A stretch of DNA of 64,000 bases from positions 992,001 to 1,056,000 of the forward strand of contig NZ_VFML01000002.1 of NCBI RefSeq assembly GCF_006715045.1, written 5' to 3'. Positions 33,929-42,480 of the stretch are shown here, in pieces. The notes under the pieces are model-generated. The model was not told the origin of the DNA, did no database searches, and was given only the letters and a program-made list of their open reading frames with translations. Every line of letters begins with the position of its first letter. Position 1 is the first letter of the stretch. Source of the stretch: Amycolatopsis cihanbeyliensis. GTDB taxonomy: Bacteria; Actinomycetota; Actinomycetes; Mycobacteriales; Pseudonocardiaceae. The position numbers were made by a program, and so were the translations under genes.

Positions 33929-35933
33929 ACGGGATCCACGCCACCCGGTTGGTGCCGCCGTCGCCGACCTCGGAAACCAGTGCACCGGCGCTGGACACCG
34001 TCCACAGCCGGTCGCCGATCACCATGGCCCTGCGGACGACCCCGTCCCCGGCGGAGCCGGATTCCGCGGGCTGCCGCACGGTCCCGACCTCGGTCATGCC
34101 CCGCTCACCCAGCCTGAGCACCAGCGCACCACCACCGTGCTCCCAGTCCGGCCCGGTCGGCGGGCTGGTGTACGGCAGCACGATCAGTCCGCTCGGCGGC
34201 CAGTACAGGAACGCGTGCGGGTCCGACTCGACCTCGGAACGCGCGCCCGCCACATGCTGCTGGGCGATCCGGCTCGGTGCCGCCGGGTCGCCGACGTCGA
34301 ACAGCGAGACCTGCAACCCGCTGGTGCGCCCCTGCCGGTTCGCTTCCTGGCCGACCCCGATCAGCCTCCCCGCACCCGCGTCGTGCAGGTACGCCGAGTA
34401 GCCGGTGATCTTCAGCTCGCCCACGACCCGTGGCGCGGCCGGGTCGGCAAGATCCACCGTGTACAGCGGGTCGGTCTCCCTGAAGGTCACCACATAGCCG
34501 ACCGGACCGACGAAGCGCACGGCGTAGATCCGCTCCCCCTTGCCGAGTCCGCCGACCCTGCCCACCTGGGCGAGCTCGGAATCCTTCCTGGCCAGCACGG
34601 TCACCGCGCTCACGGAGTTCGGTACCTCGTCGGGACCGCGCGGCACGCCCGCGGCCCCGGTGGTGGTCGCCACCCGCAGGTGGCCCTCGTACTCCGAGAG
34701 CGAGTACTGGTTCAGCAGGGTCCCCTCAACCGTGCCGGAGGCCACGTGCCGCGGTGGTCCCGGCCGGCCGATGTCGAACTGGTGTATCTCGGTCCGCCGG
34801 GCCTCGGGCTCCCACTCGGGCATCGGCATCCGCCCGCCCGGCATCGGAACGGCGGTGGGATACCCGTCGTCGGCGACGTACAGGCTGGACTCCGTGCCGT
34901 ACACGGTGTCCCCTTCGGCCACAATGGACACCGGGTCACCGGTCCCGAGCCGGCCGGACAGCTCGACGGTGAGCACGGTGAGCATGGCCGTCCCGCTGTA
35001 GGTGTCCGGATGGCTCACCCGCGCGCAGTCCACCAGGTTGCCCTCCTGCCGGGTTCCGTTCCCGGTCAGCTCGTAGCGGGGCAGCCAGTCCTCGATCGAG
35101 GATCGTTCCAGGATCTCCCTGTTCTCCCGAAGCGCGCTCTCCCGGGAGCCTGCCTCGTGCGGGTGAGTGAAGGGCAGCCGGGGCGCCGAGCGGACCACGA
35201 TCCTGGCGCGCCCTTCGATCGCCCGCGCGTCCACGTACTCGCCGTCCAGCTCCAGGGTGCCGACCACCTCCGCCGGGCCTGCCAGATCCACCAGCACCAG
35301 CCTCGACCGCAGCCCGCCCGGCTCGGGCGCGAAGCCGGGATCGACCGGCGCGGCGGCGACCCCGCCGGCGGCCAGCACCAGCGCGCGGTCGCCGTGCAGC
35401 AGCAGTTCGGTCGCCGGGCCACCGGGAAGGTCCACCTCGGCGGTGACGGCGGTGGATCCGACGTCGACCACCCGCAGGGTCCCGTCCACCACGCTGACCA
35501 CCCGGTTACCGTCGGTCTGCACCAGATCGGGTTCCTCGACCCCACGCTCGTGGTTGTTGGTACCCGAATGCTGCCGCTTCTTTCCCGCGCTCCCCGCGTC
35601 CTCGCCCGCCGCGGGAGCCGCGTTCGGCACGGCCGCCCTGCCGTCGACTCCCTCGGCGAACCCGGAGTCGGCAGCCACCCCGTAGGGCTGGTCCCCCGGC
35701 AGGCCGTACGGCCCGACGAAGGGCCGCATGGACTCGCGTAGCTCCGCCAGCGCCGCCTCGCAGGAGTCGAAGGACACCAGCCGCGGCGTGCCGGTGGCCG
35801 CCGTGCCGGTCTCTCGCTGGTTCCACGGCTTCTCGCTGGTCAGCGTGTCGGTCACGACCAGGCCCGCGGCGAGCACGACGACGAGCGCGACGGCAAGGCC
35901 GGCCGGGCGTGGCGGGGTGGGGAGTCGCTTCAT
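33921..35933 (-). CDS. Membrane-anchored beta-propeller protein
   Basis: A 670-residue protein with an N-terminal hydrophobic helix (AGLAVALVVVLAAGLVVTDTL) as signal anchor or signal peptide. The Beta_propel family body includes NHERGVEEPDLVQTDGNRVVSVVDGTLRVVDV, QFDIGRPGPPRHVASGTVEG, RIYAVRFVGPVGYVVTFRETDPLYTVDL, and DPHAFLYWPPSGLIVLPY. The family is extracytoplasmic and of unknown function in bacteria. No lipobox Cys is evident. It stands alone between a convergent kinase-like gene and the end of the dehydrogenase gene. Confidence 0.85.
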   Translation of the reverse strand: MKRLPTPPRPAGLAVALVVVLAAGLVVTDTLTSEKPWNQRETGTAATGTPRLVSFDSCEAALAELRESMRPFVGPYGLPGDQPYGVAADSGFAEGVDGRAAVPNAAPAAGEDAGSAGKKRQHSGTNNHERGVEEPDLVQTDGNRVVSVVDGTLRVVDVGSTAVTAEVDLPGGPATELLLHGDRALVLAAGGVAAAPVDPGFAPEPGGLRSRLVLVDLAGPAEVVGTLELDGEYVDARAIEGRARIVVRSAPRLPFTHPHEAGSRESALRENREILERSSIEDWLPRYELTGNGTRQEGNLVDCARVSHPDTYSGTAMLTVLTVELSGRLGTGDPVSIVAEGDTVYGTESSLYVADDGYPTAVPMPGGRMPMPEWEPEARRTEIHQFDIGRPGPPRHVASGTVEGTLLNQYSLSEYEGHLRVATTTGAAGVPRGPDEVPNSVSAVTVLARKDSELAQVGRVGGLGKGERIYAVRFVGPVGYVVTFRETDPLYTVDLADPAAPRVVGELKITGYSAYLHDAGAGRLIGVGQEANRQGRTSGLQVSLFDVGDPAAPSRIAQQHVAGARSEVESDPHAFLYWPPSGLIVLPYTSPPTGPDWEHGGGALVLRLGERGMTEVGTVRQPAESGSAGDGVVRRAMVIGDRLWTVSSAGALVSEVGDGGTNRVAWIPFS

Positions 35934-36023
35934 GCCCCTACGGACGGACGTGGCGCCCCGCCGCGTTGCATCACCGGCCCGGAAAGCCGGGATCCCACTC
36001 GGGCGCGCGCGCCCGCTTCGGGG

Positions 36024-38879
36024 TCATCGGCGCCGCAGTCCATCCTGGAGCACCTCGGCGAGGTGTACCGCGGTCCGGTCCGACTCCTGCGCGATCTGGG
36101 TGCGGCAGCTGAACCCGTCCGAGATCACCAGGGTCTCCGCCGGTGTCTCCCGCAGCGCGGGCAGCAACCTGTCCTCCGCGCAGGCCAGCGACACCTCGTA
36201 GTGCCCACGCTCGAAGCCGAAGTTCCCCGCCAGCCCGCAACACCCGGTGTCCAGTGTGGAGCTCCGGATGCCGGCTTCCGCCATCACCCGCTCCTCGGCG
36301 GTGAACCCGAGGACCGCGTGCTGGTGGCAGTGCACCTGGCTGACCGCGTCCAGGTCGAGGCCGCGCCACGGCGGGTCGGCCTCGGCCAGCAGCTCGGCCA
36401 GCGTGTGCGTCCGCTCGGCCAGCAGGGTCGCGGTGCCGTCGCCGGGTAGCAGATGGCCGAGATCGCCGCGGAACAGCGCGGTGCAGCTCGGCTCCAGGCC
36501 GGCGACCCGGTAGCCGGCGTCCAGATAGGGCCGCAGCACCTCGACGGTGCGGCGTAGCACCCTGCGCGCGACGCCGAGTTGCCCGGTGGACACCCAGGTG
36601 AGGCCGCAGCAGACACCGCGCTCCGGCAGTACGACCTGGTACCCGGCCGCGCCGAGCACCTCCGCGGCCGCCTCCAGCACCCTGGGGGTGAAGTAGTTGT
36701 TGAACGAGTCCGGCCACAGCAACACCGGCCGCGGTGCCGCGGGGTCGGGACCGCGACACAGGTCCCGGCGGGCGCGGGTGAACGGGGTACGCGCGAACGC
36801 GGGCAGTTGCCGCTGCGGCGCGATGCCGCCGAGCCGCTTCAGCAGCGCGGCGGCCCGCGGGCGGGCGGTGACCGCACCGGCCAGCCGCGGGCTCAGCGCG
36901 GCGGCGCGCAGCCAGAGCGGCAGCCAGCCCATGGAGTAGTGCGCGGCCGGCCGCAGCCTGCGCCGGTAATGCTGGTGGTAGAACTCGGCCTTGTAGGTCG
37001 CCATGTCGACATCGACCGGGCAGTCGGAAAGGCAGCCCTTGCAGGAAAGGCACAGGTCCAGCGCCTCGTGCACCTCCTTCGACCGCCAACCATCGGTGAT
37101 CAGCTCGCCATTGATCATCTCGGCGAGCAGGTGCGCCCTGCCCCTGGTGGAGTGCTGCTCCTCGCGGGTGGCCCGGTAACTCGGGCACATCACCCCGCCG
37201 CCGCTGGTGTTACGGCACTTGCCGACGCCGACGCAGCGTCGCATCGCCTCGCCGAAGCTGCCGTGGTCCTCCGGGTAACCCAGGAAGGTGCGCCGCTCGA
37301 GCTCCGGCGAGGCCGTGCGCACCCGCAGGTTCGCGTCCACCGCCCGGGGCTCGACCAGCACACCGGGATTCATCCGGCCGTCCGGGTCGAAGATCGCCTT
37401 GAACCGTTCGAACAGCTCCAGCGCCCGCGCGCTGTACATCCGGGGCAACAGCTCGGATCGGGCCTGCCCGTCGCCGTGCTCGCCGGAGAGCGACCCACCG
37501 TGCGCGGCGACCAGATCGGCCGCCTCCTCGACGAAGGAACGGAACCCGGCGATCCCCGACTCGGACAGCAGGTCGAAGTCCAGCCGCAGGTGCAGGCAGC
37601 CCTCGCCGTAGTGGCCGTAGACCACGCTGCTGCGCCCGTGCCTGCGCATCAGCCGCTTGAACTCGCGCAGGTAGCCGCCGAGTCGTTCGGGCGGGACCGC
37701 CGCGTCCTCCCAGCCGGGCCACGCCTCGGACCCGTCCGCACGCCGGGTGGCCAGCCCTGCGCCCTCCTCCCTGATCCGCCAGAGCCTGCGCTGCGCCGCG
37801 GGATCGGTGAGCACCAGGTGCCCGGTGATCGCCTCGCCCAGTTCGGCGGCCAGCCGGTGTGCCCGCTGCTCGGCCTCGCCCGGCTCGTCCCCGCCGAACT
37901 CCACGAACAGCCAGGCCCCGCCCGCGGGCAGGTCCTCGGTCCGCGCGGCGGCGAGCAGGCCGACCAGCTCGGCGTCCACCCCCTCCACGGTGAGCGGCGC
38001 GGCGGGCAGGATCGCGGGCACGGCATCGGCCGCCGCCACGTCCTCGGTGAACCCGAGGACGGCGAGCACCCGGTGCCGGGGCAACTCGGTGAGCTCCAAC
38101 TCGGCACCGAGCACGGTCACGCAGGTGCCCTCGCTGCCCACCAGCGCCTTCGCCAGGTCGAAGCCGTTCTCCGGCAGCAGGTGCTCGAGCCCGTATCCGG
38201 AAACCCGGCGCGGCCAGGTGGACAGCTCGGTGCGCAGCAGGGCGAGGTTGCCCCGCACGAGATCGCGCAGCTCACGGTAGACCCGGCCCTCGGTGCCCGG
38301 CAGGGCCGTTCTGGCGTCCAGCTCGGGTGGCGAGGTGCGGCCGACGGTCATCCGGGTGCCGTCGTAGAGCAACACGTCCAGTTCCCGCACCGTGTCCGCG
38401 GTGCGCCCCCAGGCGACCGAGTGCGAGCCGCAGGCGTTGTTGCCGATCATGCCGCCGATCGTGCACCGGCTGTGCGTCGACGGATCCGGACCGTAGCGCA
38501 GGCCGTGTGGTGCCGCGGCCGCCTGCAGATCGTCCAGCACGGTGCCGGGCGCGACCCGCGCGGTCCGGGACTCGGGGTCCAGCTCGCGCACCCCGGCGAA
38601 GTACCGCGAGGTGTCCACCACCAGGCCGGGGCCGCAGGCGTTGCCCGCGATACTGGTGCCACCGCCGCGGGCCACGATCGGCACGTCCAGCTCGCGGCAG
38701 GTCGCGACGGCGGCCCGCACGTCCTCGGCGTCTCTTGGCAGCAGCACGCCCAGCGGGGGATGCCGGTAGTTGGAGGCATCCGTGGTGTACAGCGCCAGGC
38801 TGGCCGGGTCGACCGCGATCTCCCCGGCTACCTGGCCGGCAAGGTGCCGCCGCAGGGTGTCTCGCACGTCGTGTCGCAC
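36024..38879 (-). CDS. FAD-binding and Fe-S D-lactate-type dehydrogenase
   Basis: The 951-residue fusion starts with a VAO-type FAD domain (GVLLPRDAEDVRAAVATCRELDVPIVARGGGTSIAGNACGPGLVVD; STHSRCTIGGMIGNNACGSHSVAWGRTADTV). A FAD-oxidase C-terminal domain (HYGEGCLHLRLDFD, SGEHGDG) follows. The end is a GlpC-like iron-sulfur domain (CVGVGKC...MCPSYRAT, CLSCKGCLSDCPVDVDMATYK) with CCG motifs (GVCCGLTW, DTGCCGLAGNFG). Such fusions oxidise D-lactate, D-2-hydroxyglutarate or glycolate to the keto acid and pass electrons to the membrane. The start is uncertain: GTG 38879 is favoured, TTG 38891 and GTG 38870 are possible. Confidence 0.9.
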   Translation of the reverse strand: MRHDVRDTLRRHLAGQVAGEIAVDPASLALYTTDASNYRHPPLGVLLPRDAEDVRAAVATCRELDVPIVARGGGTSIAGNACGPGLVVDTSRYFAGVRELDPESRTARVAPGTVLDDLQAAAAPHGLRYGPDPSTHSRCTIGGMIGNNACGSHSVAWGRTADTVRELDVLLYDGTRMTVGRTSPPELDARTALPGTEGRVYRELRDLVRGNLALLRTELSTWPRRVSGYGLEHLLPENGFDLAKALVGSEGTCVTVLGAELELTELPRHRVLAVLGFTEDVAAADAVPAILPAAPLTVEGVDAELVGLLAAARTEDLPAGGAWLFVEFGGDEPGEAEQRAHRLAAELGEAITGHLVLTDPAAQRRLWRIREEGAGLATRRADGSEAWPGWEDAAVPPERLGGYLREFKRLMRRHGRSSVVYGHYGEGCLHLRLDFDLLSESGIAGFRSFVEEAADLVAAHGGSLSGEHGDGQARSELLPRMYSARALELFERFKAIFDPDGRMNPGVLVEPRAVDANLRVRTASPELERRTFLGYPEDHGSFGEAMRRCVGVGKCRNTSGGGVMCPSYRATREEQHSTRGRAHLLAEMINGELITDGWRSKEVHEALDLCLSCKGCLSDCPVDVDMATYKAEFYHQHYRRRLRPAAHYSMGWLPLWLRAAALSPRLAGAVTARPRAAALLKRLGGIAPQRQLPAFARTPFTRARRDLCRGPDPAAPRPVLLWPDSFNNYFTPRVLEAAAEVLGAAGYQVVLPERGVCCGLTWVSTGQLGVARRVLRRTVEVLRPYLDAGYRVAGLEPSCTALFRGDLGHLLPGDGTATLLAERTHTLAELLAEADPPWRGLDLDAVSQVHCHQHAVLGFTAEERVMAEAGIRSSTLDTGCCGLAGNFGFERGHYEVSLACAEDRLLPALRETPAETLVISDGFSCRTQIAQESDRTAVHLAEVLQDGLRRR

Positions 38880-38893
38880 ACCCCCATTCAAGA

Positions 38894-38910
38894 GGATCGC
38901 GCGCCGATCC
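38894..38910. promoter_or_regulatory. Inverted repeat GGATCG-N5-CGATCC before the dehydrogenase
   Basis: A perfect 6-5-6 inverted repeat 15 bp upstream of the dehydrogenase start. It has the size of a GntR/IclR-class operator and may control this gene, the divergent hydratase gene, or both. No regulator gene adjoins it. A second short palindrome, TGCACGTGCA, lies at 39039-39048 near the hydratase start. Confidence 0.45.
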
Positions 38911-39073
38911 GCCGTATGCGTGTGACAACGCGCTCGAGAACCGCTGGGACGTGTGGTGGTGAGTGGAGGAACGTTTCAGACAAGCACCGGCAGGATGTCG
39001 CTGCCCGCGCGGATGTACCGGTGAGCGGCACGGCCCCTTGCACGTGCACCCCGCTCCGGTGAGGGTGCACGGT

Positions 39074-39868
39074 ATGGAGCCCACTGCCGTGCGCGAGGCG
39101 GCCGAGAAGCTGCTGACCGCCTACGACACCGGCGCCCCGATCGAGCCGGTGATCACCGAGTATCCGGACGCGACGATCGCCGACGCCTACCGCATCCAGC
39201 AGGAGCAGGTACGGACCTGGACGCGGGAAGGGGACGTGGTGAACGGCCACAAGGTCGGCCTCTCCTCCCCCGCGATGCAACGGCAGATGGGCGTGGACCA
39301 GCCGGACTACGGGCACCTGCTGGCCGGGATGTTCCACCTGGAGCACCAGCCGATCCGCACCGCGGGCTTCCTGCAGCCGCGGATCGAACCGGAGATCGCG
39401 TTCGTGCTCGGCCGCCCGCTGGCCGGGCCGGGGGTCACGGTGGCCGACGCCGTGCGCGCGGTCGATTTCGTGCTGCCCGCCTTGGAGATCGTCGACTCCA
39501 GGATCCGGGACTGGAAGATCTCCATCGTGGACACCATCGCGGACAACGCCTCCTCCGGGGGCGTCGTACTCGGCAGCAGGCCGACCCCGCTGACCGCGGT
39601 CGATCTCCGGCTCGCCGGGTGCACCCTGCACTCCGGGGGTGAGCTGGTGGCGACCGGCGCGGGCGGGGCGGTACTCGGCTCCCCGGTGAACGCGCTGGTG
39701 TGGCTGGCGAACACGGTCGGGCCGCTCGGTGTCGAGCTGGAACCCGGTCATGTCGTGCTGCCAGGGTCGATGACCCGCGCCGTCCCGGTACGGCCCGGGG
39801 ACGCGGTGGTCGCCGCGATCGCGGGCCTCGGCAGCGTGACCGCGGTGTTCGAGGAGGACGGCCGGTGA
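39074..39868 (+). CDS. 2-keto-4-pentenoate hydratase family protein
   Basis: A 264-residue fumarylacetoacetase-fold enzyme of the MhpD/DmpE/DmpH group. It shows INDAYxIQQ-like ADAYRIQQEQVRTWTREGDVVNGHKVGLSSPAMQRQMGVDQPDYGHLL, the metal-ligand stretch IEPEIAFVLGRPL and LEIVDSRIRDWKISIVDTIADNASSGGVVLGSRP. The reaction is hydration of 2-hydroxypenta-2,4-dienoate or decarboxylation of a relative in aromatic meta-cleavage. The rest of that pathway is absent here. ATG 39074 has GAGGG eight bases upstream. Confidence 0.88.
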   Translation: MEPTAVREAAEKLLTAYDTGAPIEPVITEYPDATIADAYRIQQEQVRTWTREGDVVNGHKVGLSSPAMQRQMGVDQPDYGHLLAGMFHLEHQPIRTAGFLQPRIEPEIAFVLGRPLAGPGVTVADAVRAVDFVLPALEIVDSRIRDWKISIVDTIADNASSGGVVLGSRPTPLTAVDLRLAGCTLHSGGELVATGAGGAVLGSPVNALVWLANTVGPLGVELEPGHVVLPGSMTRAVPVRPGDAVVAAIAGLGSVTAVFEEDGR

Positions 39869-39926
39869 GCGGCGGCGCGCCGGAGCGCGGGCTGGCGCTG
39901 CCGGGCAGACCCCGCTGACCCGAGAC

Positions 39927-40280
39927 ATGGTGCTCACCGAGGGCGAGCCACTGGCCCGCGCCGGACTGACCGAACCGGAGGTCGCGGCGCATCTGGCCTT
40001 CGTACCGCACCGGGAGCTGCACGGGCACGGCGTCAGCGCGGCGACGGCGTTACTCGCCGTGCGGGCCGTGTACGGGGCACTGGTCGTCACCGAGCGGGGC
40101 ACGCCGATCCGGTACCTGACCGGCGGCAGCGGACTCGCACCGGGCTCGGTGGACCTCGCGCTGGAGGGTTGCCTGCTCGAGCTGGACGGCCGGGTGGTGG
40201 ACACCGCCACCGCACCACACCCGCTCCGCTGGGTCGCGCCGGCAGGGTGGCCGCCCATTTCGGCACGCTCGGAACGGTGA
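39927..40280 (+). CDS. Hypothetical protein, 117 aa, after the hydratase
   Basis: I do not recognise this protein. It begins MVLTEGEPLARAGLTEPEVAAHL and contains GSVDLALEGCLLELDGRVVDTATAPHPLRWV. That last part resembles the end of the upstream hydratase (VDLRLAGCTLHSGGELVATGAGGAVLGSPVNALVW), so it may be a decayed duplicate of an FAH-fold C-terminus. There is no clear ribosome-binding site, and the 58 bp after the hydratase stop carry no start in this frame. Confidence 0.45.
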   Translation: MVLTEGEPLARAGLTEPEVAAHLAFVPHRELHGHGVSAATALLAVRAVYGALVVTERGTPIRYLTGGSGLAPGSVDLALEGCLLELDGRVVDTATAPHPLRWVAPAGWPPISARSER

Positions 40281-40443
40281 CATTGTCGGTCCGGTGAGTC
40301 ACTTCTTGTCACGTCTTACTCATTTTCCGCGAGATCTTGCACAAACTCGGTAAATCAGCACCGGATTGTCGGTGTGATGAGGTTCAATAGTGGGCGACAC
40401 AACATCCGGTGAAGGGCCGGGACTTTCTGAGGGGGAGGCAGAT

Positions 40444-40713
40444 ATGCCTCAGGACGACGAACTGAACCATCGCGAGCGCGCGACCCTGCGAGCAGTGGCC
40501 GGGGGTCGCGCGGAGATCAGCCGCAGCTGCGAGCCGGACCTGTTCATCGACGGACTCGCCTGCTGTGACCAGGCCACGGCGCACAAGCTGGCCCGGCTCG
40601 GGCTGCTCGCCCCCGCCCGCGAGGGCAGCCATGGTGAGCTGGTGCCCGCGGTGCTGACACCCACCGGTCGCGCGGCACTGGGGGCAGCGGGCGTACCGCA
40701 ACTGGCGGCCTGA
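40444..40713 (+). CDS. Small conserved-type hypothetical protein, 89 aa
   Basis: The protein begins MPQDDELNHRERATLRAVAGGRAEISRSCEPDLFIDGLACCDQATAHKLARLGLL and reads like a small winged-helix or HTH fold, with three Cys (SCEP, ACCD) that could bind metal or sense redox. A strong GGGGGAGG site lies seven bases before ATG 40444, and an AT-richer stretch upstream (40281-40443) is a likely promoter. It stands alone between convergent and divergent neighbours. No function assigned. Confidence 0.75.
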   Translation: MPQDDELNHRERATLRAVAGGRAEISRSCEPDLFIDGLACCDQATAHKLARLGLLAPAREGSHGELVPAVLTPTGRAALGAAGVPQLAA

Positions 40714-40788
40714 AACCCGCGCCTGACCCGTGGCATCCGACCGTGCCGCGGGTCGCCGCGCATTCTCCGGTGGGGATCGCCGGGGTAC

Positions 40789-41982
40789 TCAGCGAAACGC
40801 CGGGATTCCGGTCACTGCCTGGCCGAGCGAGAGCGCGTGCATCTCCTCGGTGCCCTCGTAGGTGAGCACCGTTTCCAGATTGGCCAGGTGCCGCATCACC
40901 GGGTACTCCAGGGAGATCCCGTTCGCGCCGAGCAGGGTGCGAGCCGTGCGGGCCACCTCGATCGCGCCGCGCACGTTGGCCAGCTTGCCGAAGCTGACCT
41001 GGTTGTGGTGCAGCCGACCGATGTCCTTGAGCCGTCCGAGGTGCAGTGCGACCAGTCCCGCCCGGTTCACCTCGACCACCAGGTCGGCCAGCTTGCGCTG
41101 GGTGAGCTGGAACCCGGCGAGCGGCTTGCCGAACTGTTCCCTGGACAGGGTGTACTCCAGCGCCGAGGTGTAGCAGGCACGCGCCGCGCCGACCACGCCG
41201 AACAGGATTCCGTAGCGCGCCTCGTTCAGGCAGCTCAGTGGCCCGCGCAGGCCCCGCACCTCGGGGAAGGCCGCCTCGGCGGGCAGCCGGACCCCTTCCA
41301 GCACCAGCTCGGCGGTCAGCGAGGCGCGCAGGGACAGCTTGTGCCCGACCTCGTTCGCGGTGAATCCGGGCGTGTCCGTGGGCACCACGAACCCGCGCAC
41401 GCCGTCCTCGGTCTGCGCCCACACCACGGCCACATCGGCGACGGTGCCGTTGGTGATCCACATCTTGGTGCCGTCCAGCACCCAGTCCGGGCCGTCCCGG
41501 CGCGCCCTGGTGCGCATCGCACCCGGATCACTGCCCGCGTCCGGCTCGGTCAGCCCGAAACAGCCGAGAGCCTCACCGGCCGCCATCCGGGGCAACCACT
41601 CCCGGCGCTGCTCCTCGCTGCCCCAGCGGTGAATCGCGTACATCGCGAGCGAGCCCTGCACCGACACGAAACTGCGCAACCCGGAGTCCACCGCCTCCAG
41701 CTCCCGGCAGGCGATGCCATAGGCCACCGCCGAGGTGCCGGCGCAGCCGTAGCCCTCCAGGTGCATGCCGAGCAGCCCGAGCTTGCCGAACTCCGCGGCC
41801 AGCTCCCGGGCGGGCAGCGTGCCGGACTCGTACCACTCGGCGACCCGCGGTTCGAGCTCCGAACGGCCGAAATCCCGGACGGCGTCCCGGATGTCCTGCT
41901 CGTCGGCGCCCAGCGAGGCGTCGATACCGAGGAAGTCACCGGGATCGGGCGCGGAGGACGCCGATGCTGCGCTGTTACCCAT
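40789..41982 (-). CDS. Acyl-CoA dehydrogenase, glutaryl-CoA dehydrogenase type
   Basis: The 397-residue flavoprotein includes the ACAD signatures CFGLTEPDAGSDPGAMRTRA and WVLDGTKMWITNGTVADVAVVWAQ, then REQFGKPLAGFQLTQRKLADLVVEVNRAGLVALHLG. The catalytic-base Glu is in VLTYEGTEEMHALSLGQAVTGIPAF. The whole pattern is that of GcdH, which oxidises and decarboxylates glutaryl-CoA to crotonyl-CoA; other ACAD substrates are possible. The -10 TATGGT ends six bases before ATG 41982, so it is likely leaderless. Crotonyl-CoA would be a substrate for the Ccr encoded earlier. Confidence 0.88.
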   Translation of the reverse strand: MGNSAASASSAPDPGDFLGIDASLGADEQDIRDAVRDFGRSELEPRVAEWYESGTLPARELAAEFGKLGLLGMHLEGYGCAGTSAVAYGIACRELEAVDSGLRSFVSVQGSLAMYAIHRWGSEEQRREWLPRMAAGEALGCFGLTEPDAGSDPGAMRTRARRDGPDWVLDGTKMWITNGTVADVAVVWAQTEDGVRGFVVPTDTPGFTANEVGHKLSLRASLTAELVLEGVRLPAEAAFPEVRGLRGPLSCLNEARYGILFGVVGAARACYTSALEYTLSREQFGKPLAGFQLTQRKLADLVVEVNRAGLVALHLGRLKDIGRLHHNQVSFGKLANVRGAIEVARTARTLLGANGISLEYPVMRHLANLETVLTYEGTEEMHALSLGQAVTGIPAFR

Positions 41983-42480
41983 TCCAGCACCATAGCTGCC
42001 CGGCGCGGCCCCGACCATACCGACCGTTTGTGCAGGTCAGCGGCATTCTGCAAGGTAGTTACCCAACGTGGAACGAGCAACTACCCCGGAGTCAACTGGC
42101 ACGTGTTATTTCCCACGCGGTGGCCCTGACCTATCCCGATAACGACGATTTCACACTACTGTCATAAGACCGGCGAACCCGGGAGCAAGCGGCGTGCCCG
42201 AACGACCCCCGCACCCACGTGGGTCTCTCGCGGGGACGCATCGCAGTACGGCGCTGCCTCCAGCGCCTCGCACAGTGCCGTGCGCAAGAAGAGCCGTGCG
42301 CAAGAGTGCCGCGCGCAACCGCACGATGAGGTGCGGCTATCCGGCGATGTCCAGGGGCTCGTTCCTGGGCTTATCTCCTCCCGACTGACCATCGCAGCAC
42401 CGGGCTGGACCGTTACCGGGGTGTTATTGCCCCGCCCGGATCCGGCCCCGGGGTGCCAACGCATAGGAGGGCGGCCAGCC
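41983..42480. other. 498-bp divergent region and structured gltB leader
   Basis: No convincing protein gene is present. Structural elements in order: inverted repeat GGTAGTT (42054-42060)/AACTACC (42079-42085); an AT-richer stretch around 42110-42165 that may hold the gltB promoter; a nested hairpin with stem CCCCGC (42207-42212)/GCGGGG (42230-42235) around the palindrome ACCCACGTGGGT (42213-42224); tandem 13-base repeats (42277-42318); and hairpin CGCAC-N6-GTGCG (42320-42335). The length and order suggest a long structured 5' leader for gltB. Confidence 0.5.
42277..42318 (+). repeat. Tandem GCCGTGCGCAAGA repeats in the gltB leader
   Basis: Two exact copies of GCCGTGCGCAAGA (42277-42289 and 42293-42305) and a third variant GCCGCGCGCAA (42308-42318), spaced 15-16 bases. 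They lie about 160-200 bases before the gltB start. Role unknown; they may be part of an RNA structure or repeated protein-binding sites. Confidence 0.6.

Noticed and set aside
25599..36023. Antibiotic biosynthetic cluster suggested by erm, methyltransferase, P450 and kinase-like genes
   Set aside because: No polyketide synthase, NRPS, glycosyltransferase or export gene is present; primary-metabolism genes (mtnA, ridA) are interleaved. Intrinsic resistance plus scattered tailoring-type enzymes is the simpler reading.
42280..42480. N-terminal extension of GltB
   Set aside because: The extension contains the leader repeats and no ribosome-binding site. The start at GTG 42481 leaves a 25-residue propeptide before Cys26.
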